The position numbers and the translations under genes were made by a program. A stretch of DNA of 64,000 nt, taken from NCBI GenBank assembly GCA_959608625.1, contig CAUHQV010000008.1, forward strand, positions 1-64,000, written 5' to 3'. The stretch comes from an uncultured Flavobacteriales bacterium (lineage in GTDB: Bacteria > Bacteroidota > Bacteroidia > Flavobacteriales > UBA1820). Shown piece by piece: positions 32,869-41,224 of this stretch. The notes beneath the pieces were generated by a model. That model ran no database searches and was not told the origin of the DNA. It saw nothing but the letters and a program-made list of their open reading frames with translations. The first letter of the stretch is position 1. Each line of letters begins with the position of its first letter.

Positions 32869-33000
32869 TATCTTTGTGTCGTTAGGAAAGTGTTTTCATT
32901 TTTATTACGTTTTAGAAAATAAAGCGTTTTTAGTGTTAATTGTTATGATTATTTGTTAGGAAAGAAGCGGACGGAAATTTATTTTCCGCCCGCTTTTTCT
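32869..33000 (+). ncRNA. Candidate small RNA with its own promoter and terminator
   Basis: On the plus strand TATCTTTG (32869-32876) is an exact TAnnTTTG. About 90 nt later a stem AGCGGACGGAAA / TTTCCGCCCGCT (32965-32994, one A-C mismatch) is followed by TTTTTCTTTG. No reading frame longer than a few codons starts in between, and the flanking genes are both on the minus strand. A 10-nt direct repeat, GTTAGGAAAG, occurs at the 5' end (32881) and just before the terminator stem (32955). The predicted RNA is about 115 nt. It does not resemble SRP RNA, tmRNA or RNase P RNA. Confidence 0.45.
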
Positions 33001-33078
33001 TTGTCTAGGATTGCTACACTATTTCTAAAACGCTTTCTCTCCTGCGAAAATCCGATATTGTAATATAAAGGGAGAATA

Positions 33079-33609
33079 TCAGATCTCCGTCCAGCTGACG
33101 GCGTCCCCGGCATTTATGCCCAATTCGGCACATGATCCGCCCGCAATCTCCAATACATACCGGGCCGGGCCTTCGGAAGGCAGGCTCGTTTCGTCGTATG
33201 GTTGAGCATTAGCGGCAATGCTTACGATCTTTTGATCGGAGCCGATGTAGATGATATCCAACGGCATGCGGGTGTTCTTCATCCAGAAAGCCTGTACTTC
33301 CGCCTGCGGGAAGATAAAGAGCATACCCTGGTTCTGTCCGAGCGAATCGCGGTACATAAGGCCCTGTTCGCGTTTTTGTTCGGTCGAGGCGATCTCTATC
33401 TCTCCCGAGTAGAGTTCCTGCCCGTCGGCGTTGAGGATCAGCACCGACCCGTCCGCCTGGAACGGGATATCGATGTGGGTTACCTGTTCTTCCTGGATGG
33501 CCGGGGCTTCTTCGGCAAAGAACGAAACCGCCAGATACCAGATGACGAAAGCGACCACCGTGACAATGGCCGCCACACTGAGCCAAAAATGTTTTCTCTT
33601 TTTAGTCAT
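33079..33609 (-). CDS. DUF192-domain protein, membrane-anchored
   Basis: 176 aa. An N-terminal membrane helix (FWLSVAAIVTVVAFVIWYLAV, about 8-28) places the rest in the periplasm. The DUF192 domain covers about 65-176: EIEIASTEQKREQGLMYRD, MLFIFPQAEVQAFWMKNTRMPLDIIYI and VLEIAGGSCAELGINAGD. The family is widespread and uncharacterised. It starts two bases after the lgt stop, so it is translated with lgt. Confidence 0.9.
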   Translation of the reverse strand: MTKKRKHFWLSVAAIVTVVAFVIWYLAVSFFAEEAPAIQEEQVTHIDIPFQADGSVLILNADGQELYSGEIEIASTEQKREQGLMYRDSLGQNQGMLFIFPQAEVQAFWMKNTRMPLDIIYIGSDQKIVSIAANAQPYDETSLPSEGPARYVLEIAGGSCAELGINAGDAVSWTEI

Positions 33610-33611
33610 AG

Positions 33612-34439
33612 CTACTTATTTTTAATGTTTGTCGTTCGTTTTTTCAGCGAAAGCCACAGGATGACTATGCCCGCCAGGATGAAAGGCAGGCTTAGGAGCT
33701 GCCCCATGTTCAGGGGGAGCGAATCTTCGAAGGCTTCCTGGTTTTCTTTCAGAAATTCCACCACGAAACGGATGGAGAAAAGGGCGATCAAAAACAGGCC
33801 GAACAAAAACCCGGTCTTTTGGCCGTATCCTTTTTTGTAAAGCGCCCAAAGGACGAAGAAAAGGATGGCATACCCGGCCGCTTCGTATAATTGGGCCGGA
33901 TGACGCGGAAAATCTTCTCCCAGATGCTTGAAAATCACTCCGTAAGACGAATCGGTGGGTTTGCCGATGATTTCCGAGTTGAAAAAATTCCCGATGCGGA
34001 TGAATACTCCTCCGGCAGCTACGGCCATGCACAGGCGATCCATCACCCACAGGAACGGCTTTTTGATGTGTCGGGCGAAAAGCAGCATGGCTACTACGAT
34101 ACCTACGGCCCCTCCATGGCTGGCCAGTCCTTCATATCCCGTAAGACGGAACGGAGAGAACTGGAAAGGGAGGATCATCTCCAGCAGATGGTCTTTGTAA
34201 TAACTCCATTCGTAGAAGATACAGTGCCCCAGACGGGCGCCGATCAGGGTGCCGAAGAACACGTAAAAAAGCATCGAGGTGAGTTGTTCGTCCGAGATGC
34301 CGTCGCGCCGCCCGACCTTGGCCATGATCCATATCCCGCAGATGAATGCAGCGAACCACATCATCGAATAAAAACGGAGGGTATAGAATCCGAAGTCTAT
34401 GCCCTGGGAGGGATCCCATAAAATGGCCAGCGTCGTCAT
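33612..34439 (-). CDS. lgt: Prolipoprotein diacylglyceryl transferase
   Basis: 275 aa, multi-pass inner-membrane enzyme. Lgt transfers diacylglycerol from phosphatidylglycerol to the lipobox cysteine, the first step of lipoprotein maturation. The family block GYEGLASHGGAVGIVVAM (about 100-117) and the signature RIGNFFNSEIIGKPTD (about 149-164) are present. There are about seven hydrophobic segments. It would process the lipoproteins at 7109, 15981 and 54894. It is co-transcribed with the DUF192 gene. Confidence 0.95.
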   Translation of the reverse strand: MTTLAILWDPSQGIDFGFYTLRFYSMMWFAAFICGIWIMAKVGRRDGISDEQLTSMLFYVFFGTLIGARLGHCIFYEWSYYKDHLLEMILPFQFSPFRLTGYEGLASHGGAVGIVVAMLLFARHIKKPFLWVMDRLCMAVAAGGVFIRIGNFFNSEIIGKPTDSSYGVIFKHLGEDFPRHPAQLYEAAGYAILFFVLWALYKKGYGQKTGFLFGLFLIALFSIRFVVEFLKENQEAFEDSLPLNMGQLLSLPFILAGIVILWLSLKKRTTNIKNK

Positions 34440-34542
34440 GCTTTCTTGAAAAGAATTTTTTAAGTGTCACAAATGTATGAAAAAATTATGGGAAGACTTG
34501 TACAGGGGCGACTTTATTGTTGATAGTCCGGATAAAAGTGCT

Positions 34543-34550
34543 TATATTTA
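34543..34550 (+). promoter_or_regulatory. -7-like element (TATATTTA) for the acidic protein
   Basis: TATATTTA matches TAnnTTTG at seven of eight positions and lies 52 nt before the ATG at 34602. Confidence 0.35.
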
Positions 34551-34601
34551 CGTGACGTTTATCCAAGTTGAAAAAAGCTCCGAAATCATACCGTTTTACG
34601 A

Positions 34602-35966
34602 ATGAAATCACTGTTGTACGACGAATTACGGGAACTCGCCCGCAAGATACTCGAGGCTCCCGAAAGTGAAATTTCGTCCCTGCAGGGGGATGCCCGTGTG
34701 CTCTATGAAAAACTGACGGTTCTCCGGTATACGGAAGGACTGGTGGAGGAACTCCGCCAGTCGATGGAACCGGACGGGGAAGAACCTGTACGGGAGCCGC
34801 AGGCCGTTGAACCGGCGGACGACGACCATGCCCCGGAAATGCCGGGCGAGCAGGCCGAAACCCTATCGGAACAACAGGACGAGGAACAATTCCCGGAAGA
34901 GACTCCTGAAGACGAGGAAAAAGATATCCCGGTACAGCAGCAGCCGGAGTTCGCCGAATCCATAGCTCAAGCGACTGTTACCACGGTAGAACAGACGGTA
35001 GCCGTAGTACAGGAGGAGGATACCGTGACCGTGGAAAAAACGGTGCGTGTGACCGAAACAAAATCCACCGGCAGATCGTACGAAGACATACAGCAATCGC
35101 TTTTCGGGGACGACTTGTTTACCAAGGAACTCGATTTCGACCCCGATGAAGATCTTTTCGAAAATAAGGCCGATACGAAAGCGGATGCGGATCAGGCTCC
35201 CGGTTCCGATGAGAGAATGGCAGCCGATGAAGTCGGTCGTATCGAAGCTTCTATTCATGCGGAGGAAAAGATTTCCATCGGGCAGACCGATACCCCTGTA
35301 GAAGGACAGGAAGAACCTCAAAAAGAAGAAGAGAAAGACGAACCGGCTTCGTTCTTTTCTTTCCAGGTGGTGCAGGAAGATGCGGAAACCGAAAACAACG
35401 ATGTCGATCCGGTAGCAGAAGAAAATAAGGAAGAACCCAATTCAGAGGAGAATAAGGTTCTGGAAACGCCGGACGAACAGGCCGAAACCCTATCGGAGCA
35501 ACGGTACGAGGAACAGCCGGAAGAACTACTGAAAGAGCAGGAGAAGAATATGCCGCAGCCTGAACCCGAAGAAATGCCGACTGATGTCCCTGAAAGCAAG
35601 AACGGGCAAACGGAAGAAGCGCCCGCGCCACAGGAAGAACCGGCAGATCGTTCGCGTACACTCAACGATGCGGCAGCCCAAAAGGAAGAGGATCGGCGCC
35701 CTTCGCTGAACGAGATATTGGCTGCCAGCGATGTGAAAATGGATCTGAACGACCGTATCGCCTTTATCAATCATCTGTTTGACGGGGATGCCGAGGCATT
35801 TGAAACGTCGGTGAGTTACATATTTTCCCTGACGGATATCGACGTGGCCAACGAGTATATCATCGAGATACTCAAACCTTCGTACAACAACTGGTTTGAA
35901 AAGGAAAAATACGAACGCCGCTTTGCGGAGATCGTCCTGCGTCATTTCATGAACAAGAAGTTGTAA
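34602..35966 (+). CDS. Hypothetical acidic repeat protein with conserved ends
   Basis: 454 aa, not recognised. An ordered N-terminus (about 1-55, MKSLLYDELRELARKILEAP) and an ordered C-terminus (about 365-454, with LNEILAASDVKMDLNDRIAF and INHLFDGDAEAFETS) flank a long Glu/Pro/Gln-rich, probably disordered middle. A 16-residue block, GEQAETLSEQQDEEQ at about 82 and DEQAETLSEQRYEEQ at about 291, is duplicated. At DNA level the copies at 34851 and 35478 are nearly identical over about 45 bp. No signal peptide or membrane helix is seen. The architecture suggests a cytosolic scaffold or tether. It is monocistronic with its own terminator. Confidence 0.75.
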   Translation: MKSLLYDELRELARKILEAPESEISSLQGDARVLYEKLTVLRYTEGLVEELRQSMEPDGEEPVREPQAVEPADDDHAPEMPGEQAETLSEQQDEEQFPEETPEDEEKDIPVQQQPEFAESIAQATVTTVEQTVAVVQEEDTVTVEKTVRVTETKSTGRSYEDIQQSLFGDDLFTKELDFDPDEDLFENKADTKADADQAPGSDERMAADEVGRIEASIHAEEKISIGQTDTPVEGQEEPQKEEEKDEPASFFSFQVVQEDAETENNDVDPVAEENKEEPNSEENKVLETPDEQAETLSEQRYEEQPEELLKEQEKNMPQPEPEEMPTDVPESKNGQTEEAPAPQEEPADRSRTLNDAAAQKEEDRRPSLNEILAASDVKMDLNDRIAFINHLFDGDAEAFETSVSYIFSLTDIDVANEYIIEILKPSYNNWFEKEKYERRFAEIVLRHFMNKKL

Positions 35967-35979
35967 ATACCGGATATGA

Positions 35980-36015
35980 AAAACCCCGCACCGAAAGGTG
36001 CGGGGTTTTTTATGG
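35980..36015. terminator. Bidirectional terminator (acidic protein / tsf)
   Basis: Stem AACCCCGCACC / GGTGCGGGGTT with a GAAA-type loop, then six T. On the minus strand TTTTTCAT follows, so it also ends the rplM-rpsI-rpsB-tsf transcript. Confidence 0.9.
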
Positions 36016-36032
36016 TTAAAGTAGGGAGGGAC

Positions 36033-36863
36033 TTACGCGATGGTCACGCGTACAAATCCAACCACTTTCAGGTCTTTGTTTACCGAGGATACATACTGGG
36101 CAACGGATACTTTGTTGTCGATGATATAGTCCTGGTTGACCAGTGTGTTGTCCTTGAAGAAACGCGAAAGTTTTCCTTTGGCGATGTTGTCGAGCATGGC
36201 TTCCGGTTTGCCTTCCTTGCGGAGCAGTTCCTTGGCGATCTCGATTTCCTTTTCTATCACGTCTTTGGCTACGCCGGCTTCGTCCAGGGCGATGGGGTTC
36301 ATCGCGGCAGCCTGCATGGCTACGTTGTGGGCGGCCTCTTTGGCGCCTTCCACGTTAGCGGACATACCTACCAGAGTGGCGAGTTTGTTGCCGTTGTGGA
36401 TATAGCTGCCTACCAGCGGAGCTTCGAGGTGGGCCAGGTTGCTGATCTCGATCTTTTCGCCGATCACGCCGGTCTGCTCGATGAGTTTTTCGGCTACGGT
36501 GATACCTTTGAACGGAACCTTCAGGAAATCCTCTACCGTCTGTGCATTGCTGCTCAGAACCAGCTCGGCCAGTTCGCGGGCCAGGGTTACGAAAGATTCG
36601 TTCTTGCCTACGAAGTCGGTCTCGCAGTTCAGGGCTACGATGGCACCTTTGGTAGCATCGGCATTTACCACGGCGATCACCGCACCTTCCGAGGAATTGC
36701 GGTCTGCCCGGTTGGCGGCCACTTTCTGGCCTTTCTTGCGCAGGATCTCGATGGCCTTCTCAAAATCGCCGTCCGCTTCCACGAGGGCTTTTTTGCAGTC
36801 CATCATTCCGGCGCCGGTCTGTTGGCGCAGTTTGTTTACGTCTGCGGCTGTTATGTTTGCCAT
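36033..36863 (-). CDS. tsf: Elongation factor Ts
   Basis: 276 aa. EF-Ts releases GDP from EF-Tu. The N-terminal UBA-like domain (ADVNKLRQQTGAGMMDCKKALVEADGD, broken here by family signature residues) and the core MSANVEGAKEAAHNVAMQAA match. The C-terminal part ends FVRVTIA. It is the last gene after rpsB, 27 nt away, in the usual rpsB-tsf order, and ends at the terminator at 35980. Confidence 0.97.
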   Translation of the reverse strand: MANITAADVNKLRQQTGAGMMDCKKALVEADGDFEKAIEILRKKGQKVAANRADRNSSEGAVIAVVNADATKGAIVALNCETDFVGKNESFVTLARELAELVLSSNAQTVEDFLKVPFKGITVAEKLIEQTGVIGEKIEISNLAHLEAPLVGSYIHNGNKLATLVGMSANVEGAKEAAHNVAMQAAAMNPIALDEAGVAKDVIEKEIEIAKELLRKEGKPEAMLDNIAKGKLSRFFKDNTLVNQDYIIDNKVSVAQYVSSVNKDLKVVGFVRVTIA

Positions 36864-36890
36864 TTTGTTTTCTCCTTTACTAAAAATTAA

Positions 36891-37682
36891 TTATTCTGCT
36901 TCTTTCTCCTCGGCTTTGGGGGCTTCTACGGCCTCGGCCTGAGGCTCTTCCTGCTTAGCGTCGGCTTCCTTGCCGGCTTCTTCCTTCTGGCTCTTGCGTT
37001 CGGCAAGGCCGTCTACGATGCACTCGGACAAGTAAGAAACGATCTTCTGGATGGATTTGCCCGCATCGTCGTTGGCCGGGATGGCGAAATCGACGCTGGA
37101 CGGGTCGGTATTGGTGTCCACCATGGCGAATACCGGGATACCGAGCTTATGGGCTTCGTTTACGGCGATGTGCTCGTGCATGGCGTCGATCACGAAGATG
37201 GCGCCCGGCAGACGGGTCATATCGGCTATGGAGCCCAGGTTTTTCTCCAGGTTTTCACGCGTACGGTCGATCTGGAGCTTTTCACGCTTGGACAGGGTGT
37301 TGAACGTACCGTCGGTCTTCATCCGGTCGATGGAGGACATCTTCTTCACGGCCTTGCGGATGGTGACGAAATTGGTAAGCATACCCCCGGGCCAACGCTC
37401 GGTGATGTACGGCATTCCCATTTTGCCGGAGAGTTCGGCTACGATCTCTTTGGCCTGCTTCTTGGTAGCCACGAACATGATCTTGCGGCCCGAGGCGGCG
37501 ATTTTCTTCAGTGCTTCGCCGGCTTCTTCCATCTTGGCTGCGGTCTTGTGCAGGTCGATGATGTGGATGCCGTTACGCTCCATGAAGATGTACGGAGCCA
37601 TTTTAGGATGCCATTTGCGGGTCAGGTGGCCGAAATGAACGCCTGCGTCGAGCAGATCCTGAATATTGATTTTCTGTGCCAT
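36891..37682 (-). CDS. rpsB: 30S ribosomal protein S2
   Basis: 263 aa. S2 opens with DLLDAGVHFGHLTRKWHPKM, has the helix-loop YITERWPGGMLTNF and the signature AIFVIDAMHEHIAVNEAHKLG. The C-terminus is a 30-residue Glu/Ala/Lys tail, longer than in E. coli and usual in Bacteroidota. A 179-nt gap to rpsI upstream could hold its own promoter or an S2-binding control leader. I see no clear structure there. Confidence 0.97.
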   Translation of the reverse strand: MAQKINIQDLLDAGVHFGHLTRKWHPKMAPYIFMERNGIHIIDLHKTAAKMEEAGEALKKIAASGRKIMFVATKKQAKEIVAELSGKMGMPYITERWPGGMLTNFVTIRKAVKKMSSIDRMKTDGTFNTLSKREKLQIDRTRENLEKNLGSIADMTRLPGAIFVIDAMHEHIAVNEAHKLGIPVFAMVDTNTDPSSVDFAIPANDDAGKSIQKIVSYLSECIVDGLAERKSQKEEAGKEADAKQEEPQAEAVEAPKAEEKEAE

Positions 37683-37861
37683 TTTTAAATTTTCTTTTGT
37701 CTTAGTTTACCTTCTGTTAGCTTTAACTTGTGCAACCTGCAAGTAGCCCGTTGTTTTTTCGGAGTCTCGCCGGTTTGGATACTAAACTAATCTGCACTTT
37801 ATTAAGTATGAGTAACAGAACTTGTTTGAACTTTTTGAAAAAAATGAAAATATCCTCCGGA

Positions 37862-38248
37862 TTAACGTTTGGAGAACTGGAAACGACGGCGAGCTTTCTT
37901 CTGACCGAATTTCTTGCGCTCTACCATACGAGGGTCGCGCATGAGCAGTTTTTCAGGCTTAAGCTTCAGGCGGTATTCCGGGTTTACCTCGCACAGGGCG
38001 CGGGAAATACCCAGACGGATGGCTTCGGCCTGGCCGGTGATACCACCGCCTTCTACCGTAGCTACTACGTCGAAAGTGCCTTTTGTGTCCGTCAATGCGA
38101 ACGGCTGGTCGAGTTTTACGCGCAGCATATCCGTACTGAAATACTCCGCTGCAGGGCGTTTGTTGACCGTGATCTCGCCTTTTCCTTCGGAAAGGTAAAC
38201 GCGGGCTACGGAAGTCTTGCGGCGCCCGATAGTGTGAATGGTTGCCAT
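37862..38248 (-). CDS. rpsI: 30S ribosomal protein S9
   Basis: 128 aa. S9 contacts the P-site tRNA with its basic C-terminal tail (KKARRRFQFSKR). It opens MATIHTIGRRKTSVARVYL and has the family block VATVEGGGITGQAEAIRLG. Its start is directly adjacent to the rplM stop (no gap), the conserved rplM-rpsI pair. No terminator is seen before rpsB. Confidence 0.98.
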   Translation of the reverse strand: MATIHTIGRRKTSVARVYLSEGKGEITVNKRPAAEYFSTDMLRVKLDQPFALTDTKGTFDVVATVEGGGITGQAEAIRLGISRALCEVNPEYRLKLKPEKLLMRDPRMVERKKFGQKKARRRFQFSKR

Positions 38249-38704
38249 TTACTTGATGTCGTTAAGGTTGATTAATACTGGTTTCTGGGCCTGCTGCTGG
38301 TGTTCGGCATCTGCATAGATGAAAATGTTCTTCTGCAGGGCTTCTCCCAGGCGGTTTTTGGGAAGCATTCCCTTGAGGGCGGCACGTATGATGCGGGTGG
38401 GGTCTTTGGCCATCAGCTCGCGTGCGGTAAGCGTCCTCTGTCCTCCGGGGTAGCCGGTGTAACGGGTGTAAACTTTCCCGTCCATCTTTCTGCCCGAGAG
38501 AACAACTTTCCCGGCATTAATGATAACGACGTTATCACCACAGTCCGCGTTGGGCGTAAAGCAAGGCTTGTACTTGCCGCGGGCTATGTTGGCAACTTTA
38601 GAAGCGAGGCGTCCGAGCGTCTGCCCTTCGGCGTCGACCAGGACCCACTTTTTGTCGGCCGCTTCTTTGTTTACCGAAACTGTTCTGTAACTCAATGTGT
38701 TCAT
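38249..38704 (-). CDS. rplM: 50S ribosomal protein L13
   Basis: 151 aa. L13 is an early-assembly protein of the large subunit. It has KKWVLVDAEGQTLGRLASKV, NADCGDNVVIINAGKVVLSG and LMAKDPTRIIRAALKGMLPK. It is the first gene of the rplM-rpsI(-rpsB-tsf) block. The -7 element at 38758 and a short leader hairpin lie upstream. Confidence 0.98.
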   Translation of the reverse strand: MNTLSYRTVSVNKEAADKKWVLVDAEGQTLGRLASKVANIARGKYKPCFTPNADCGDNVVIINAGKVVLSGRKMDGKVYTRYTGYPGGQRTLTARELMAKDPTRIIRAALKGMLPKNRLGEALQKNIFIYADAEHQQQAQKPVLINLNDIK

Positions 38705-38738
38705 TACTGTACTTAAATATGTTAAAAAATGTTCAAAT

Positions 38739-38765
38739 CCCCACTTTTAGGGGAGTGCAAATTTA
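38739..38765 (-). promoter_or_regulatory. -7 element and leader hairpin before rplM
   Basis: TAAATTTG on the minus strand (38765-38758) is an exact TAnnTTTG, 53 nt before the rplM ATG. Directly after it CCCC (38753-38750) pairs with GGGG (38742-38739), with an alternative pairing CACT / AGTG. No clear -33 is seen. Confidence 0.45.
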
Positions 38766-38857
38766 CTATTATTTTTTCTATATTTCCTAATTCCGGGCGC
38801 ATTTTTTACGCCCGTGTGCATGCCGTAGGCCTAAAACGGTCTGTCGAGGCCGGAAGG

Positions 38858-40198
38858 CTACCGGAAAAGCCGCAGGATATCGTTGCCGAAAGCCAGTACC
38901 ATGATGAGGATCAGCAGGAAAAAGCCGATCATCTGGGCCCATTCGAGTACTTTTTCGGAAGGCTGCCTCCGGGTGATCATCTCGTAGAGAATGAAGACCG
39001 CATGGCCGCCGTCCAACGCCGGAATCGGCAGGATATTGATCACTGCCAGCATGATGGACAAAAAGGCCGTAAGCTGCCAGAAAGCCGCCCAGTCCCAGAC
39101 GGGCGGGAAAAGGCTTCCCATTGTGATGACGCTGCCCACGCTTTTGTAGGCCCCGCTTTCGGGATTGACCAGTTTTTTGACCTGCGCCCAGTAATTAGCC
39201 AATTTATCCCCTGTGACGCTCACCCCGCGCACCAGGGAGGCGAAGAACCCGTAATGCTTTTCGGTGACGGTAAACACTTTATTCTGTATCAGCACCGCCG
39301 GGGATTGGTCGTTGACCACGCCCAGCATGCCTTCAGGGGATACTTTGGCCCCGATAAAGAGGGTAGTGTCCCCGCGTTGGGTCTCCAGGACGACGTCTGC
39401 CCCGGCATGGGCCATCAGGATAGGCTTGGCCATATCGAAGAACGGGATCGGCGAGCCGGACACCGAACGGATCACATCGCCGGGTTTCAGTCCGGACGAG
39501 ATATTGAGAGAGGTATCGGGGATCGCGCCGACGATGAACGGGACGCGCGGGTAGTAGAAGTACGGGTTTTGGTGGTCTTTGAATATGTCGATAAAATTCA
39601 CGGGAATGGCCAAAGTCGTATCCCGTCCGTTGCGCTGGACAGCGACCTCCGAACCCAACAGGATAGCCGAATAGGTGTCGAAGAATTTTTCGTATTCTTT
39701 CCCGTCGATCGATACGATCCTATCGCCGGTCTTCAGGCCGATGGTGGCGGCCAGGGTCGAATCGGTGATGGCGATGCCGTCCTTTACATCGCGGGAAGCG
39801 ATATAGGTCTCCCCGTATTTGTAGGTCATCATCGAATAGATGAACCAGGCCAGCAGGACGTTCATCACTACGCCGCCCACGATAATGATCAGGCGTTGCC
39901 AGGCTGGTTTGGAGCGGTATTCCCAAGGTTTGGGCGGTTGTTTCAGCGCTTCGGTGTCCATCGATTCGTCCACCATGCCTGCGATCTTGCAATAGCCGCC
40001 CAAAGGGAGCCAGCCGATACCGTATTCGGTCTCGCCGATCTTCTTTTTGAAGAGGGAGAACTTCGGGTTGAAGAATATGTAGAATTTGTCGACGCGTGCG
40101 CCGAAGAACTTTGCAGCCAGGTAGTGCCCCAATTCGTGGATGGTGACCAGAATGGTTAGCGAAAGGAGGAATTGGAGGATGCGTATGAGTATGTCCAA
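38858..40198 (-). CDS. rseP: RIP metalloprotease, site-2 protease type
   Basis: 446 aa, inner membrane. It cleaves membrane-embedded substrates such as anti-sigma factors. The zinc motif HELGH is at residues 21-25 in the first membrane helix. PDZ domain(s) lie in the middle (IGLKTGDRIVSIDGKEYEKF and LKPGDVIRSVSG). VVMNVLLAWFIY and the second zinc-site motif LDGGHAVFILYE (near 395) complete the active site. Four membrane segments are visible. The gene is separated from recO by a structured repeat. Confidence 0.95.
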   Translation of the reverse strand: MDILIRILQFLLSLTILVTIHELGHYLAAKFFGARVDKFYIFFNPKFSLFKKKIGETEYGIGWLPLGGYCKIAGMVDESMDTEALKQPPKPWEYRSKPAWQRLIIIVGGVVMNVLLAWFIYSMMTYKYGETYIASRDVKDGIAITDSTLAATIGLKTGDRIVSIDGKEYEKFFDTYSAILLGSEVAVQRNGRDTTLAIPVNFIDIFKDHQNPYFYYPRVPFIVGAIPDTSLNISSGLKPGDVIRSVSGSPIPFFDMAKPILMAHAGADVVLETQRGDTTLFIGAKVSPEGMLGVVNDQSPAVLIQNKVFTVTEKHYGFFASLVRGVSVTGDKLANYWAQVKKLVNPESGAYKSVGSVITMGSLFPPVWDWAAFWQLTAFLSIMLAVINILPIPALDGGHAVFILYEMITRRQPSEKVLEWAQMIGFFLLILIMVLAFGNDILRLFR

Positions 40199-40289
40199 GA
40201 TGGGTATGGTGTTTTTTTTGTTTCTTATTTATTCATCGATTTTCACCGAATGATTTTGACTTATCGCTACATAAAACCGGGCACTGCGT

Positions 40290-40440
40290 TTGCAAGCGAA
40301 TAGCCCTGCAAAGGGCGGAACATGAACCCCGATGCTTTCAAGCCCTTTGCAGGGCGTAAAGAGCGCCGGAAACCATTGTCCCGGACAGGCCGTTTTCTTT
40401 GTAACTTTCTTTTGGGCCGGCAAAAGAAAGTTAGTACAGG
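40290..40440 (-). repeat. Structured dispersed repeat, copy A
   Basis: Read on the minus strand it has a 13-bp hairpin TAACTTTCTTTTG / CAAAAGAAAGTTA (40433-40402, six-base loop). A perfect 14-nt inverted repeat follows, GCCCTGCAAAGGGC / GCCCTTTGCAGGGC (40355-40303, 25-nt interior), and the tail TTCGCTTGCAAACGCAGTGCCC. Copy B at 58524-58670 has the same parts in the opposite orientation. Five base pairs differ between copies on both sides, keeping the pairing. The space between rseP and recO holds nothing else. Confidence 0.75.
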
Positions 40441-40486
40441 AAAATCGATGGCTTTGTCCGCTAGGCCGGGCCAAATATACGGCATT

Positions 40487-41224
40487 TTATTTTTCTTCCT
40501 CCCGGGGGAAATGTTCCAGGAGTGTTAATTGTTGCAGGAACTCCAGCGAACGGGGGGGGCGGAACCCCTCCACGTGCAGGGAAAAATAGGTGGTCAGGAT
40601 GCGCCATAATTTCAGGTAATCGGCTGCGTCGGAAATATCGGCATCGCGCCGGACGTTTCCCAGGGAAAAGAACAGAGCCGCGTTATTGGGCGTCAGGTAG
40701 TATTGGTGGAACGGTTTGTGGAGCGAAAACTCTCCCGACTGCATATCGAAATACCCGGCGGAACAATCCCCGGCATTGTCGGGGGCAAAACCCAGCAACC
40801 GCGACAATTGATAGGTATAGCGCAGGCAGATGTATTTTTCAGCTTCCGAGCAAAGCGAAAGGATGCACTGGTAGAGGAAATCGTAGAGTTCCGGGCCGCT
40901 TTCGCGCCCTTTTACGGTGAGGGCGGTCAGTTCGCAGATAAACAACAGTTGTGCCGACCGGTAGGGGGATAGGCTGGAAATATCCGCCTGGTGCGTATCC
41001 GGGCTGATCTCCCGCACGACTTGCATGGCGTCTCCCCGGGCATGGGCCAATACAAGGTTAACGAGGCTCCCGGGCTGGGTTTCCATTAGCTTGGCCGAAG
41101 TGCGGCCGGTGGATACGCCGCGAAGGATCACAGGGATCTTTTCCGACGGGGTAAGTACGTCCAGGATTACGCTCGAAGACAGGTATGGTGTCCGGCGAAG
41201 GATGATGCCGTCCGTGGTGGTCAT
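40487..41224 (-). CDS. recO: DNA repair protein RecO
   Basis: 245 aa. RecO helps load RecA on gaps with RecF and RecR. The OB-fold N-terminus is TTTDGIILRRTPYLSSSVILDV. The C-terminal helical part follows. The zinc-finger cysteines seen in some RecO proteins are not obvious: one Cys near ADNAGDCSAGYFD remains. It overlaps plsC by four bases (ATGA), so the two are coupled. Confidence 0.88.
   Translation of the reverse strand: MTTTDGIILRRTPYLSSSVILDVLTPSEKIPVILRGVSTGRTSAKLMETQPGSLVNLVLAHARGDAMQVVREISPDTHQADISSLSPYRSAQLLFICELTALTVKGRESGPELYDFLYQCILSLCSEAEKYICLRYTYQLSRLLGFAPDNAGDCSAGYFDMQSGEFSLHKPFHQYYLTPNNAALFFSLGNVRRDADISDAADYLKLWRILTTYFSLHVEGFRPPRSLEFLQQLTLLEHFPREEEK

Noticed and set aside
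38729..40159. A 476-aa open frame on the plus strand opposite rseP
   Set aside because: It is a shadow of rseP, which has HELGH, PDZ and LDGGH motifs in order.
40229..40589. Small proteins encoded by the structured repeats at 40.3 and 58.5 kb
   Set aside because: The similar peptides fall in different frames between copies, and substitutions keep base pairing rather than codons.
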